Below, in pieces: positions 1 through 13,083 of a DNA stretch of 64,000 bases; positions within the stretch are counted from its first letter, which is position 1; every line of letters begins with the position of its first letter. The stretch covers positions 124,001 through 188,000 of the forward strand of contig NW_002475974.1 in NCBI RefSeq assembly GCF_000189635.1. The letters are read 5' to 3'. The translations under genes and the position numbers were made by a program. This DNA comes from Tetrahymena thermophila SB210 (taxonomy: Eukaryota; Ciliophora; Oligohymenophorea; Hymenostomatida; Tetrahymenidae). The notes beneath the pieces are model-generated. The model saw only the letters and a list, made by a program, of their open reading frames with translations. It did no database searches and had not been told where the DNA came from.

Positions 1-825
1 TATAAAATTAAATGAAAATAAAAAAATAAATTAATAAATGTAAAACTTTTTAAATGATGATGAAACGAATAAATTAAAAAACAGCAATCAAATTGTTACT
101 GAACTTGTAACGATAGGTCAAAATTAGAAAGCATAAGTTTGAAAATTTTAGTTAAATTAAATTACTTAACTTTCGACATGTGTGTATTTTTTGCATTTCT
201 CTTTATAAAAGTAATTACTATTTTGTTCATTATCCAAACTAAAAATTAGTATTTGTTCAAAATATTATTATAAATCATCTAAAATAAAGCTATTTCAATC
301 ATAAATATTTATCAGTTCAATATAAATTAGCACCAATTTTTAAATTTTTGATTTAATTAAAATACTTAACTTGTTAAAGTAATTGATACTTCATTTATAT
401 TCAATCAAGCTTAAAATTTTGATAATAAAATTTATATTATTAAAAACAAAGGAAAATATAAAAATTAGTTGAGCAAATATGGATTTTTAAAATTTAAACT
501 ACAAAATTAATTAATTTAATAGAGATATGTATGTATTTTTTGCATTTATTATGTTAAAGTAATTGATACTTCATTCATAATCAATCAAGCTTAAAATTAT
601 GAAAATAAAATTTATATTATTAAAACAAGGAATTAAATTTATCAAAATATAAAAATTAGTTGAGGAAATATGGATGAAATTTTTTAAATTTAAACAACAA
701 AATTAATAAATTTAATACTAAAATAAAATAATAAAATGTAATATAAATGGAATATTTACAGTAATAATTCATATAAAACTCTTTTTTAATTAGTAAATTT
801 ACTTTATATTTAAATTATATATAAT
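1..825. other. Intergenic AT-rich region with direct repeats
   Basis: No coding frame with convincing composition was seen on either strand. The stretch is dominated by A/T runs and holds the degenerate direct repeat listed separately. It follows the 3' end of the minus-strand gene that stops at 826. Confidence 0.6.
374..720. repeat. Two diverged ~180-bp direct repeats plus a partial third copy
   Basis: The sequence from 374 (gttaaagtaattgatacttc) recurs at 553 with the same order of sub-blocks: a caatcaagcttaaaat block, then aaaatttatattattaaaa, then aaaaattagttgag, then aaatatggat, then a tail close to acaaaattaat. The copies start 179 bp apart and differ by small indels and substitutions. 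A third, partial match lies upstream: gtgtattttttgcattt near 181 pairs with gtatgtattttttgcattt near 530, and the 5' flank attacttaac at about 161 pairs with atacttaac at about 361. This is an old tandem duplication rather than a microsatellite. Confidence 0.75.
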
Positions 826-3800
826 TCATATGAGATCACATTCTTCAATATAGGAAGAAAAAAGTGGTATATCGACATCATCAGCTTTTATTAATCCTTA
901 AAACATAATTAAAATAAAATCTAACAGATTTATATATTACCAAATAGGAAGGGTGCTTAGAAAATATAAGCTTCTTAAGAAGGCTATTTAATTTGAAGTG
1001 AAGCTTGTATTGGTTAAATATAGGAAGTAGAGACTAATATCTTTGAAATTATCTATTTAAAAAAAAATGTTTTTATTAATCAATATTTTATTAATTATTT
1101 TCTACTTATGGTGCAGTGTCAGACTCTTCTTAAACATCTACTGAGTAATTGTGAAAATCTAATGATTTTTTAAAGGTTGGTATCCATAATTCATCATTTT
1201 TAACTTAATCCTTATTAGAGCTATTAATAATTTCATTCACAAATTTACAAAGTTTCCCTTATTTTATTTATTCAACATCTTATCCTTTAAGGTTTATAAT
1301 AAAGGCAACTATAGATTTATCATCTGTTGGAATTAAGTAAATAGGTGATGAAATTAGAGGAGAAGTTGCCATAATATAATATTGCTTATTCTATTCATCC
1401 TATTTAATGAAATAAATTATTTAGCTAGCAATTTAAATAAAACAAATTTTACAATTTTTATTCTAATATATGAGTGATTGTAGTTTTCAAGCTAGAATGT
1501 ATGAAAATTTAACCATCTATAACATAGCTTGCTAAAACAAATATCACTAAGCGTATTTTATTGTAATAAGCCTATAGCATTACTTGATTCGCTTTGGTCA
1601 AAAATTTAATCATAAACTTCTCTAATCCTATCATTTAATTTTATTTTTTCTTCTTTGGTCCCAGGAGGCACAAATTATTGCTATTTCTATTTGATTATTT
1701 TTATTTTTGAGCTTTATGGCATTAATCAATAAACTATATTACCTTTTTTGGAGAGCTTTATAAAACGGCTTTTAGAATCTCAGATGAACATTTAGATTTT
1801 TATAGTAGTCCAAGGATAAGGAGAGATTAATCATAAGATTGAAACTCTAGATTTGGAAATTCTTATGAGCTTTTATCTTGAAGTATAGAGAGTTGCTTAT
1901 AGCTAATTGGCTCTTAATTTTAAAGTTTTATAGATCCTTTCTAAATAGTCTGTGGTCTATTTAATCCAAAGATTGTACTTTTTAATCCTGTATCTTTTTC
2001 ACTCTACATTTATTTCCACTTGAAACCTATACTTTTAAGACTATTCTAAATTTCAGCATTTATCTTGTAGTCTTTGTTTTCATCATATTAGTAATGTAGT
2101 GTTATTCTTATTTCATCCGTATAATCATTGCTCCAGATATATTCTATAAATTTCTAGAGAACACTTTAAAAGTTTTCCTGATTTATGCTAGAGACATGAG
2201 AGATAACTATTCTTCTTTGAGTAAAGCAATTTTTATCGACATAAAAAATACATAATCCTTGCATTAATTTTCCAAAATTAGTGGAGATCTTTACCCAATT
2301 TAATTCTTATTCGTATTTAACATTCTCAAAAATTTATTTTGCATCACTAACAAAGCTATTTTTTATAATTCTAAATCAAAAGTTTATTTATATTTATTTA
2401 TATTTTAACAATAACATTTAATTTACAATGGAATTTCTTTCAAATAATTGCTGAGAAAATCTTCGGCTTCATCTTCAAACAACCCAAGAGGAGAAATCAA
2501 CAATTCATTTTATTTTATCTCTAATTTTGCAAAAATTTTTTCCTCTAATAAAATTAATTCACTTGCCCTAATTCTCTATAAGACATCACTTTTAATAGGA
2601 TTGTTGCAAATGAAGGAATTATTGGAAGACTAAGTAGCAAGAAAGAAAGGATCAGAAGTTGAAGACCAAAAAGAAAAATAATTTTTGAGGTAAGAATCAC
2701 AAATGAATGAATAGTCGTTTTATAAAGTAAGTAAATAGTTTTCTCCTTAAAACAAAAATTTAAGATTCTACATTTTTTACTTGCTGCTTATAGATGATAA
2801 CTAAGAGAGGTAATCTCTCCACCTCAGAATAGATTCAACTATGTTTAAAGTCAATATTCTTAAATGCACAATTAATTCCCCAAATTTATGTTGGCTTTAT
2901 TCACTTAAATTCTATTAATTTTCTTATTCCTACAATATGTATTCTCTAATTGTTTTTAAGCATTATTGGCGAGCTCTTAATGCCCTCAAGCATATCTATA
3001 GTTAAAAGAACAAATAATTTACTGTATAAAACTTAACTTAAATTAACTTACTTATATGAAAGACTTCCTCTCTTTTAATGATTGAATCTCCTACTAAATA
3101 ATTGTTGTAAATTACTTTTTTTTAAATTGTTTTGTGCATTCAACGTATAAAACTCTATGAAAATCAGGTATGTTGTTTTCCTCCCATAAATTATTTATTT
3201 ATATCTTTAAATTTTTTATTGTTTCTTCAGATATTATTTAGCTTTATTGTATTGAAGATGCATTCTCATGGAAGACAGCTTGTTTAAGTTAACCATGAGG
3301 ATGAGTAGTTGAATAATTAACGCTAGGAGGCCTTACTCCTTAATTTTAAAGTTCCTTAATATATTTATTGACAACACCGTTATTGTTTTCATTTTATTTA
3401 ACTTGGTCTATTTATTTATATATATTAAAGCCATTCAAAATTTTAATATTCACTTAAAAAATTATCAAATTTTATTTACATTAAAACTGTGATGTTGAAG
3501 GCCTCTAAATGGATACAACTGAATCTTAAGTTATTCTTCTAATTCTAATTGATTCGTAATTATTTTCTTATAACTTGCTGGCATTATTTGAATTTTTAAC
3601 TGAAACTTTAGCTAATTTATGCAATTAAAAATTATCAACTAAAGAATAAAAAATTAAAAATTTTAGTAAAATAAATTTATTATTCATACTTGATTATACT
3701 CTTAGGTTGCTTTTTGCACTTTATTGCTTGAAAATAGGAATCTATTACACGTAAAACCTATCATTCCAATCTTCTTCCTAAATTTTTGTAAATATCATTA

Positions 3801-4014
3801 TGATATTAAATCATGCAATAAATGATAGTTATTATCAAAAACATTAATTTTTTACTCTTTTTTTGAGCTATTGTAAAACACCAAAATGTCTAGATTTTCC
3901 ACTTTTATGCTATTAAGTTTAATTAGATACAGATTTACTGTTATTATGGTCTCTTAAGCTGCTATTTAGACCTTATCTAATACTATTGATAATAAATTAA
4001 TTTTAGCTACTCAT
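826..4014 (-). CDS. Unrecognised coiled-coil protein with a GNAT-like middle segment
   Basis: I do not recognise this protein. On the minus strand it starts MSSQNQFIINSIRQG at 4014 and ends IEECDLI before TGA at 826-828. Many in-frame TAA/TAG codons read as Gln. At least six short introns interrupt it, for example near 3428-3487, 3014-3070, 2370-2428 and 898-942, with GTAA starts and TAG/AAG ends. The N-terminal third is Ser/Asn/Gln-rich. Next comes a helical part (LWEENNIPDFHRVLY, then QEIQSLKERKSFIQ) that resembles axonemal coiled-coil proteins in style only. A following part (HVSS...YIWSNDYTDEIRITLHYQYD...LKSIGFKWK) has the strand-helix rhythm of a GNAT acetyltransferase fold, but I could not confirm an acetyl-CoA loop. 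The exon chain is well supported by frame continuity; the function is unknown. Confidence 0.7.
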
Positions 4015-4937
4015 CAATCAAAATTCTAATTTTTAATAATAATAATAAAAACCAAGCATAAATTTGTGATATTTGTATTAATCAACCAAATATTGAAATT
4101 TTTAATTTGTTTCAATAACTACTAATTTAATATTCAATCTTTTCAAATCAAAATAATAAATTCTCATAATTTGAAAATATATCTACATATTTTAGATTTA
4201 GCGTTAATATTTTTTCAATAATTTTTTTTACAAATATTTTATATTCTATTTCAGTTTCAAGAATTTATAAATAGTAAATGATAAAAATATATTTTAATCT
4301 TAAAATGGTTTTAAAAACATCATTATCAAAAATTAGAGTCAAAAATTATTATTAGCATGGTAAAAAAATATTTGTGTCTTTATTAATACAATTCCATATT
4401 TTTTATCTTTAAAACAAAACTAAAAAAAAATATTTTATATTAATTTTTATATTTAATTTATTAATTTAATTATTGATAATTTCGTTTATGAAATATTTTA
4501 ATTTATTTGATCATAAAAAATAAAATAATTATTTTAAAATTTGATAAAATAGAATTTTTAGCTATTAAATATTTCTTATGTGCTTTAATAGTAGTTTATA
4601 TTAAAATATTGTTATTAATAATAGCATTTTGAAATTAGTGTCTAGATGATTAGTGATTGATTGAATGAATTATTTATTTAAAAGATATGTCTTTTTAATA
4701 CTGTACAATCTTATAAAAACAATTTGTAAAAAATTTAGTTAGTTTGTTTGTTTGTTTGTTTGTTATATATTCATTATATATTTATATATAAATGAATGAA
4801 TTTTTTTGTTTTGTTTAGTTAGTGTGATATTTTATTAAATAAAAAATAAAAAGGAATCAAATTTAGAAAATTAAAGTAATATTTTCAAAGAACAATATAT
4901 AATAGATACATATAAATAAAGTAAATTAGCTTATAAA
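4015..4937. other. Divergent intergenic region between two genes
   Basis: This stretch separates the starts of a minus-strand and a plus-strand gene, so it should hold both promoters. It contains A/T runs, a TTTG microsatellite and no coding frame that I trust. The A-rich stretch just before 4938 resembles ciliate 5' leaders. Confidence 0.55.
4742..4763. repeat. (TTTG)n microsatellite
   Basis: About five and a half perfect copies of gttt in tandem lie in the intergenic region upstream of the SmD3 gene. Confidence 0.9.
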
Positions 4938-5663
4938 ATGTCAATTGGTTTACCCGTTAAAATATTAAGAGAAAGTGAATCTCATGTTGTTACTATTGAA
5001 TTAAAAACTGGAGATTAATTTAGAGGTTACTTAGCTGAATCAGAAGTAAAATTCTTTCTTGTTAATTGGAATTATATGGTTTATTCCTAAAGAAATATTT
5101 AATTTAGATTATATTTATCAATTATTGGTGCTACTACAAATGAATTTATTAAACATTTCATTTTTAAAATTTAATTTAGGATACTATGAATGTTAGATTA
5201 GATAATGTTACAATGATTAATAGAAATGGCAAGCAAAGCTAATTGTAGTCCGTAATATTTAATAACTTTTTTTTACTTTTGATAGAGTTAATTATAATTA
5301 TGATACACTAAAGAGCAAACAGAATCAAATTATTTAAAATAAAACAGTTTTTTCAGATTGTTTTTTGAACATTAAAGCTTTTAGTATTGCTTTTAAAATA
5401 GAAATTAACTATTATAATAATAATTTATATAGGTTTACTTGAGAGGAGCTTAAATTAGATTTATTGTTATTCCTGACTTCTTTAAAAATGCCCCTATGTT
5501 CAAAAGAATTAAAGCATAAAGTAAAAATAAAAATAAATCTGCAATCAGAGAAAAGGCTAGAAAGATAAGAGGTAATTTATATTAATTCTAACAATTTAAA
5601 AATATTTACTAAAAAATAAAATATTTAGATTAAGTTATTGGATAGAAGCAACAGAAAAAGTGA
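4938..5663 (+). CDS. SNRPD3: Small nuclear ribonucleoprotein SmD3
   Basis: SmD3 is a core subunit of the heptameric Sm ring that binds the U-rich site of U1, U2, U4 and U5 snRNAs. Four exons read cleanly: 4938-5045, 5180-5251, 5433-5571 and 5629-5663, with GTAA...TAG introns, giving 117 residues before TGA. The protein begins MSIGLPVKILRESESHVVTI, close to the family start MSIG.P.K.L.E..GH.VT. The Sm1 motif is visible (ELKTGDQFRGYLAESE then DTMNV), and Sm2 reads VYLRGAQIRFIVIPD, followed by FFKNAPMFKRI. The tail is basic (Lys/Arg/Gln-rich), as in other SmD3 proteins. In-frame TAA and TAG occur at Gln positions. Length and motif order match the family; I am confident in the identity. Confidence 0.95.
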
Positions 5664-6504
5664 GTTAATCATATGCTGCTGCTAACTGTATGTATGTACT
5701 ATTAAAATTAATATCTTAATAATTTTATTTAAATAAAAATTATTCTAATGACCATAAGCAAATTAATACCATTGAAGTAACTTATATAAAAATAAATAAT
5801 TTTACCATTGTTTTTATCATGATTTTTATATTGTATAATCCAAATATTATTATATGCGATATTTATTTTATTTTATTTATTTTTTTAATTTAAAAAATAT
5901 TTTTAACATGAGAGATAATCAATTATTTCTATTAGATAGCTTACTAGCTCATAAACTTATTATTAAATTTGAAATAAAATCTTTATATAAAGTAAAATTT
6001 AAATCCTTGTGAGCTCAACATAAAAATTATGGATTATAATTAATGTATTCGTTATTTTCAATTAGTAAAATTTATATTAAATTTCAGTAAACATCCTAAT
6101 AGAATAAATTAAAATTCAATTTACTAAAAAATATAAGGCAGGTTTATAATTAATTAATTAATTATTAGCGCGTTTTCTATTTTATAAATAAATTTTATTT
6201 GGTTTTTTAATTATATCTTTTCAAATTTTGAATCCTATAAATTTAAATTTTTAAAATCTGATCAATAACTTTAAAAAACCCAATAAAAAAAGCAGAATTA
6301 AAACAATTGGCTAAAATGATTTATTATTATATTTTTTTTGTAGTGTTTTTGCTATTAAAAATGGATTTTTTTTTTTAAATATTGAAAATATTTTATTCAG
6401 TATTTAGTAATTTTATCTTGTTAACTCTAAGTGTATTAAGAAGATTTCTGAGCAAAAATTTAATTATAATATTTTTTTAATTTGCAATTAAATTTGAAAA
6501 GAAA
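5664..6504. other. Intergenic AT-rich region
   Basis: This lies between the SmD3 gene and the large helicase-like gene, both on the plus strand. It shows A/T runs and an ATTA-type simple repeat near 6148. No gene or RNA was recognised. The promoter of the downstream gene should lie in its right part. Confidence 0.55.
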
Positions 6505-9500
6505 ATGATAACTAAAAGCGAGTTAGAAAAAAAATACTGCTAAATGTAGCCTTAATTGTAAAACCTTATCTAATAAAATGAAATTAAAAATAAGCTATCA
6601 GATAGATAAAAAGCTATTATTATAACACCTAAATCTCTAAAACAATAGTTCGATGAATCTCTACTTGCGAATAGCAACAAAAGCTAAAATGATAGTATTA
6701 GATCTGGAGTTTATAAAGCTACAGAGCTAGACAGTAAATTATAAAGCATTTTAAACTCAAATGGAAAATCTGTTGAAGCTATGATAGTAGATAGATCATA
6801 TAATCCTGCAAGACTTAAAAGCTAAAACACATCTTTTCATGTGAGCGGAAATTAAACACCAATAGTAGAATATAACCAAAATTATGAAAGAGCCATGAAA
6901 ATGTAAAAGTAACTAGAAATATAGGCTCTTTCTTCAGCACCATCAAATTAATTAAACAATGAAAATATTTATAATCATAGTGGGGCTACTAGTTTTTATA
7001 GTATTTCTAGCTATTCATCTAATCCTCAAGCTAGCGTAAGAGTCCCTTCTTCAGAATATGCAATTAATGAAGAATTTTCATAATAAAAACCACTGTTTAA
7101 ATAGCCTCTACCTATTACCAAGGAAGAAAATTAACAGAAATCTAAGTAATTTAATCTATTATAAAGCAATTAAAAAATTCAAACAATTAACTAACTCGCC
7201 AATTTGAAAGAAATAGTGAGATAAAAGAAAATTAATGAGCACATTAGGCAATACTAAATTCCTCTAAAAAAGATTAAACAAGAAGAAAATTTAATTAATT
7301 AAAATAATACAAATTTGAATTTATAAAATTTAGATAACACATCTAGTTTAACAGTTAAAAACAGCTAAGGTTTAAATACTGCAGAAAAAAGTATTCTTTA
7401 TAAACCTGAATATTATTAAAAAGTTGGTTTACCTATGCCTGACTCAGTTGCTAAGTAAAAAAAGTTAGAAAGAGAGATAGAATATGTAAAAGAAAATGTA
7501 AAGCCACAGACTAATGACAGTAAATCTCTTTGGCTAAATTAAAACTTTAGAAAAAGCGATTAAGAAAACAGAAATATAAGTTAAAAGTAAATTAATAATG
7601 ATCAAAATAAATAGAAAGAATAACAAAACAATTAAATCGAATTTAATAATTAAAATAAAAATATTAATTTGAAATAAGGAAAACAAATATTAGGTTTTAG
7701 GGCTGAAGATATAAATTAAAAACCATCTTTTTAAAATTGTTTGCAAAAGAGTATACAAAATTAAAGTACTCAATAATATAATAGCTCTAAAGATTAATCA
7801 AATAGCAATTTTAACTCTTAAGACCCTAGACTGACCTTATAATAAAAAGTATATCCTTAATAAAATAAAGATGATAGTTTATTTTAAGAAAATTAAAATA
7901 ATAACAAAAATTCTTAGTAATTTAATTTCAACAATAATCATACTTTAAGTTAAATTTAGCTTTAGTCATCTTTAATTAGTTAAAATTCAAAATAAGAAAA
8001 TTAAGGTGAATAAAATGCCATTAAACAACTTTTAAGTATATAATAAAATTAAAATTAATAATTAATAGATTAAAAAGACTAAATTATGAACTAAGTTAAA
8101 GATGTAATTCTTATGCTTATAGAAAAAGAAAAAAATAAAAAAACAGAAGAATAGTTAAAAGCAAAATAATAAAATTAAGAATAAAAACCAGAAGCAACTA
8201 TGAATAATCTAAATAAAATCAAACAATAACATGTAAACGATCCTATTCAATAGCAAAGAACATTTCAATAATTATAGAATTTCAACAAGCAAAGCAAAAA
8301 TGATACTAAATTTTAAGAAAAGTAGGTTTATAGAAATGATTAACTTTAATAAAAAATAGATGAAAGCCAAAGAATAAACCTAAATTAAAGTGGATAGAGT
8401 ATGTTAAATGAAAACATAAAGATTTAATAAAATTTCTAAATTCAGCATTAAATTACTTCTAATTTATAAAATAATAATATTTAAATTTCAAATATGCCAA
8501 GCAATAATCAATAAACCACATAAAATAATTTTGTTAAAATTAATTAGTAATAACCACAAGCTTATTAAACTTAGCATTTAATTTAAATGAATTATAATAA
8601 TTAGTTTAACAATACCTCAGTTAATAACTCTTAACTTAACAAAGAGCAAAACATATACTAATAATTTAAAAAACAAGAAGATTGCCAAAAATAAAATAAT
8701 TAAAATTTTTTATAAAATTAAGAAAATATTTTAGATTTACTAAATCCAAAGCATCTACTTAATTTTAATTCTTAAATTGCTGATAATCAAGCAAATTAAT
8801 AAGTTAGTTAAAAACCAGAAATTGTAATTTAAAATAAAGAAGGAATATTCTCATAAAATGGACAAAATAATATTCATTTAACTTAAGCTTAGTAATAAAA
8901 ATAATAGCTTAATAATATTTAATAATTATAAATTCCTTAGTCAACCTCTCAAGCAAGCTTAAAAATCCCTGATTAAATAACCTGCTCCATACCATAGGGT
9001 ACATTGGCTGAAATTAAAAAAGCTCAAATTGAATTTTAATAGATATAAACTTAAAACTTGTAAAAGAGACTTCTTAGCTAGCATGAAAAAAAGGTTTTAT
9101 TTATTGTTTGGATGAAGAAAAATCTTTAAGATTTTAATTATTGGATTTAAAAATCAAAAAGCATTTTAGATTTTAACTTTATTGAAGAAAAAGGATAATT
9201 CAAGTGTGAAGCAAAGCTAAACATCCCTATGGATGGCATTAAGTGCTTATGTGCTTTTGGATTGGGATCTAACAAAAAAGAGTCAAAAAAGAATGCTATG
9301 GAATAACTAGCTATTTATGTAATATTAAATGATTAAATTTTTTGGGTGGGAATAACTGGAAGATAGTATCTAGAAAGTGTTCTTTAAGAGTATAATTCAA
9401 TAGTTAATACATAGGAGGGTTAAACTATTCTTAAATAAATAAAACAATTTACAAACTTTATTGATGATGATGAACCAAAAACATATATTGATTAAAATAT

Positions 9501-12500
9501 GGAAATTGAATAACTAAATTAGCAAAATCTTCAATCTTAAAAAAATTCAAATTTAAATGATACTGATAACTTAAATTAAAATAATAATATAAATGGAAAT
9601 AATTAAGCAAAAGCAAAAAATTAGCTTAAATAGCTAAAAAAATAAAAAATATCATAAAATAAATCACCTAAAAGTGATATTAAGGAAGTTGATAAATTGA
9701 ATGATGACTTAAGTGGATGCAAGAGTAAGCTAAAAGTTTAAAAGTATTTGAAGAGAATTTAAAGTTGCTTACAGGAAGATAAAATTATAGAAGCTTTAGA
9801 AAAATTAGCGTTAGTTGGAAGCTTAAAGAATGAATTAAAATATAGAGATTTTTGTTATATTTGGAATTATGCTATACAATCTAGGAATTTAACTGTTCTT
9901 AAAATATGCCTTGATGTTATACATTACCGTAAGATGTCAAGCCAAATGACAGAGACAATTTAATTCTAATCGTCTGCAGATACAGCAAAATAATTGTTTA
10001 ATCCTATTTTGTAAAGTGAATAATTAACTTAAATTAATTTTACTCTTCAAAAGTTTGTTTCAACCCAAAGAATTCCTGTTATTAATAATTAATTTGAATA
10101 ATTTAATACTAATATTTCTTATTTAGTAGATGATGAGTGGTTTACTATGAGAGAAAATCCTAATGCTCATTTCTTCTCATAATTTAATTTTAATAAATAG
10201 TTTTAAAATTAAAGCTTTGCTAGTTAAAGTGATACTTAGTCGATATATCAGGCAATCGACTTTGATAATTTCTCTGTTGAAAACAACCTAGAAACAGTCT
10301 AACATCTAAGATTTGCTAGAAATCGTTTTTAGAAGAGTGGCAATAAGAGTTAAGAGAATTCAAGCTCATCTAATAAGTAAAAATTATATATATCAGCTGG
10401 TAAGAAAAAAACTATTTTATCTGGTGTAGGCGGAAGTGGATAAAAAGAAGATATAGACCTAAGGAATGCATCATTTGTCAGGTCCTCTGCTTTATTCTTC
10501 AAAAACTTAATCAATTAGTAGAGAGTTAGTAATTTTAATATTGCCTAATAAAGCCAAATTATAAGAAAAGATCCTTACTTGCAGTATCTTAGCTGGGAAG
10601 ACTTGAATCAAATGTACTCCAGCCTTTTATATATAGACGATCCTATATTTGCTTTATAAGCCTGCGAGTTAATTTATACATAAACAAAAATAGATCAAGA
10701 TCTTCTTATCAATGGATCTTTGAACTATTTTGTAAACAGAAAAGTAATTCTTTATGAAGACTTTTTTGAAAGTTTACTGGCTAAAATTAATAAAAGTAAT
10801 TAATTGCAAAAAAATAATAGCTAAGAATCCTAAAATTCATAGCAAATTTAATAGTAACAATAGCAAAGTAATGTAATAAGAAAGGGTGAAAAGTTTGTAT
10901 GTTAAGGATTCATATAGTACCTGGGAAGTAATTATGAGTATGATCAATTCAGTTTTAGAGTTTTAGGTGAAAATGGAGAAATTTTACCATAAGGATGCTA
11001 TTAAATACAAGAAGGAGATCTATGTGTGTTATAACCAAAAAATTTACCTGCATTATAAAGCTACTCAACTATGATAAATTAAAATAATAGATATATTTGC
11101 TTAGTTAAAGAATTAGGTGAAGAAAATGGATTGCAAAATAATATTAATTAGGGGTAGAACTAAACTAAAATTAATAATCTTGCTAACACTACTTATCAGA
11201 CATTTAAATTAAGCATTGTCTTGACAAACTGCAAGTAAAGAAGCAAGCTGATAGCCGATTACTCTCAAGTTTATTCTCTGTATAAAATAGCTTCAACAAA
11301 TTCATTAAGAGAAAAAAGTAAATCACTTGATAATATGTGTACAAAAGTATCAATGCTTCATTCAATTTTTAATTCTATCGTTTTATGCAATAATTTCAGT
11401 ACTAATTAGTAGCAGATTTAAGTTATCGAGCAAAATAAAACTAGTCCTCAGCAGAGTTAGAGAGAGGAGCAAATGAGGTAATCAACTATAGTTGCAACTG
11501 AAGTAAATTTGTAAGAAATAGCTATGGAAAATAATTTAAATTAGGATTAGGTAGATGCCTTGTACAGTGGGAGTGTTAACTCTCTTACTCTTATTCAGGG
11601 AGTAAAACATACTGGTAGATTTAGGGTAGCTATCAGTATAATTCAAGAATGGTTAATATAATCAAATTTAAAAATTCTTGTAAAATGCGATACTGATTAT
11701 AAAGCTAGGTTATTTTACAATAGCTTAGTTAGTATGTAATAAAGTGTATCGGTTAACTCGTAATCTAACTTTTCATCTGAAAGTTCATCAAAATTACTAA
11801 AAAATAGTGCTTTTTAAGCAAATATTTGCTTTGTTTTAGAAGATAGTTCAATAGAATTTTTTAACTCAACATCTAGACAATTTATGACTTCTAAAATGAG
11901 TGCAAAAGTAAAAAGATCAATTGATGAAAGCAAAATAATTATTCTTGGTTCATCTTCTCTCCACTAAAGCAATAGTTAATGCAATATAGTTAATTCTGTA
12001 CAAATAGCCAACAATAGTAATTGCCAACTACTATCTGCTTTTAGTGCTCTTAGAGATTGTTCTTTTAATAGGGTAATATTTTACAATTCTGAATAAATAC
12101 AAGAATCAAATACTTGGGAATATTTGGTAAAAAATTGTAATTAATGTGTGATGATTGGTGACTTAACTGCATTCTAAAGAGAACAAACAAGAAACCTTTT
12201 CACAAAAAGTAGGTTTGGTGATAGAAGTATTTTTGAAAATTTAATACTGAGTGGATTCAAACCAATTGTACTCAGAAAAAGATATTTATTCAAATAGTCA
12301 TTAGTAAATAATTAAAAAGTGGTTATTAAAAGTTAAAATATTCCTACTAATACTTATAATATTGCTTCTCTTCATAATAACTTATTCTTTGATAATTAAT
12401 TGATTTTATTTAACAATGATAATAATTCACCTTCATAAATTAACCCAGAAGCTTTGAATGATTCTGAATCTTCTGAAATATTAATTATCGCACTTAAAGG

Positions 12501-13083
12501 AAAAGAAGAAGTTTCTAATCCAACAAGCAACAGAACAATCAGCGATACAGGAAGTATTTATAACACTGATGAGATTTATATGATCTTAGCTATAGTAAAT
12601 AATCTAGTAAACATAGATAGAATCAACCTCTCTTAAATTAGAGTTATTACTCCAACTATTGCTCAAAAAACTCAATTGCAAATTATCTCCTCCTAAAAAT
12701 TAAAAGTAATTCATTTATTTAAATTTTATTAAAAATTAATTTTTAATTATTTAATTTAGTTTGTTGTCAATGCTCAGACAATCTAAGAGCCTATCAATTA
12801 AACATATGAATATGTGTTATTCTCTGCAGTCAAAAGTAATGAGAGAGAGGATATTGGTGTAGCTAGAAATCCTTCTATACTTAGTAGTATGCTTTAACAC
12901 ACAACTCAAAAGTTTATATTTATAGGTGATATAGATCTTTATTCTATAGATCCAACTTGGTCAGATCTTTTTTAAAAGGCATTTGCAAAAAAATAAATCA
13001 AATTTTATCATTAATACCAAAAATTATCTAAAAATTTATGTAAAATCTTTGACTCTGAAGAGAAAGAGTTAGGAGAACTATGA
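6505..13083 (+). CDS. Gln/Asn-rich dsRBD protein with degenerate UPF1-like SF1 helicase
   Basis: One almost uninterrupted frame of about 2,170 residues runs from MITKSELEKKYCQMQ to EEKELGEL-TGA. Residues 1 to about 860 are Gln/Asn-rich and disordered. At about 870-940 a double-stranded-RNA-binding-like domain ends FGLGSNKKESKKNAMEQL, with the Lys-rich second helix typical of dsRBDs. A central part leads to a UPF1/SMG2-type SF1 helicase at about 1,610-2,120. The helicase motifs are recognisable but broken: the Walker A position reads LIQGVKHTGRF where UPF1-type enzymes have QGPPGTGKT; the DEAA position reads VIFYNSEQ; the GDxxQL position reads GDLTAFQ; motif V/VI keeps LFSAVKSN but lacks the arginines. 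I infer an RNA-binding, ATPase-dead scaffold. One likely intron at 12706-12759 is 54 nt with no TGA, so splicing or retention would both keep the frame. Confidence 0.85.

Noticed and set aside
2448..2633. Short plus-strand ORF in the standard code
   Set aside because: It is antisense to a well-supported minus-strand exon and uses a code that does not apply here.
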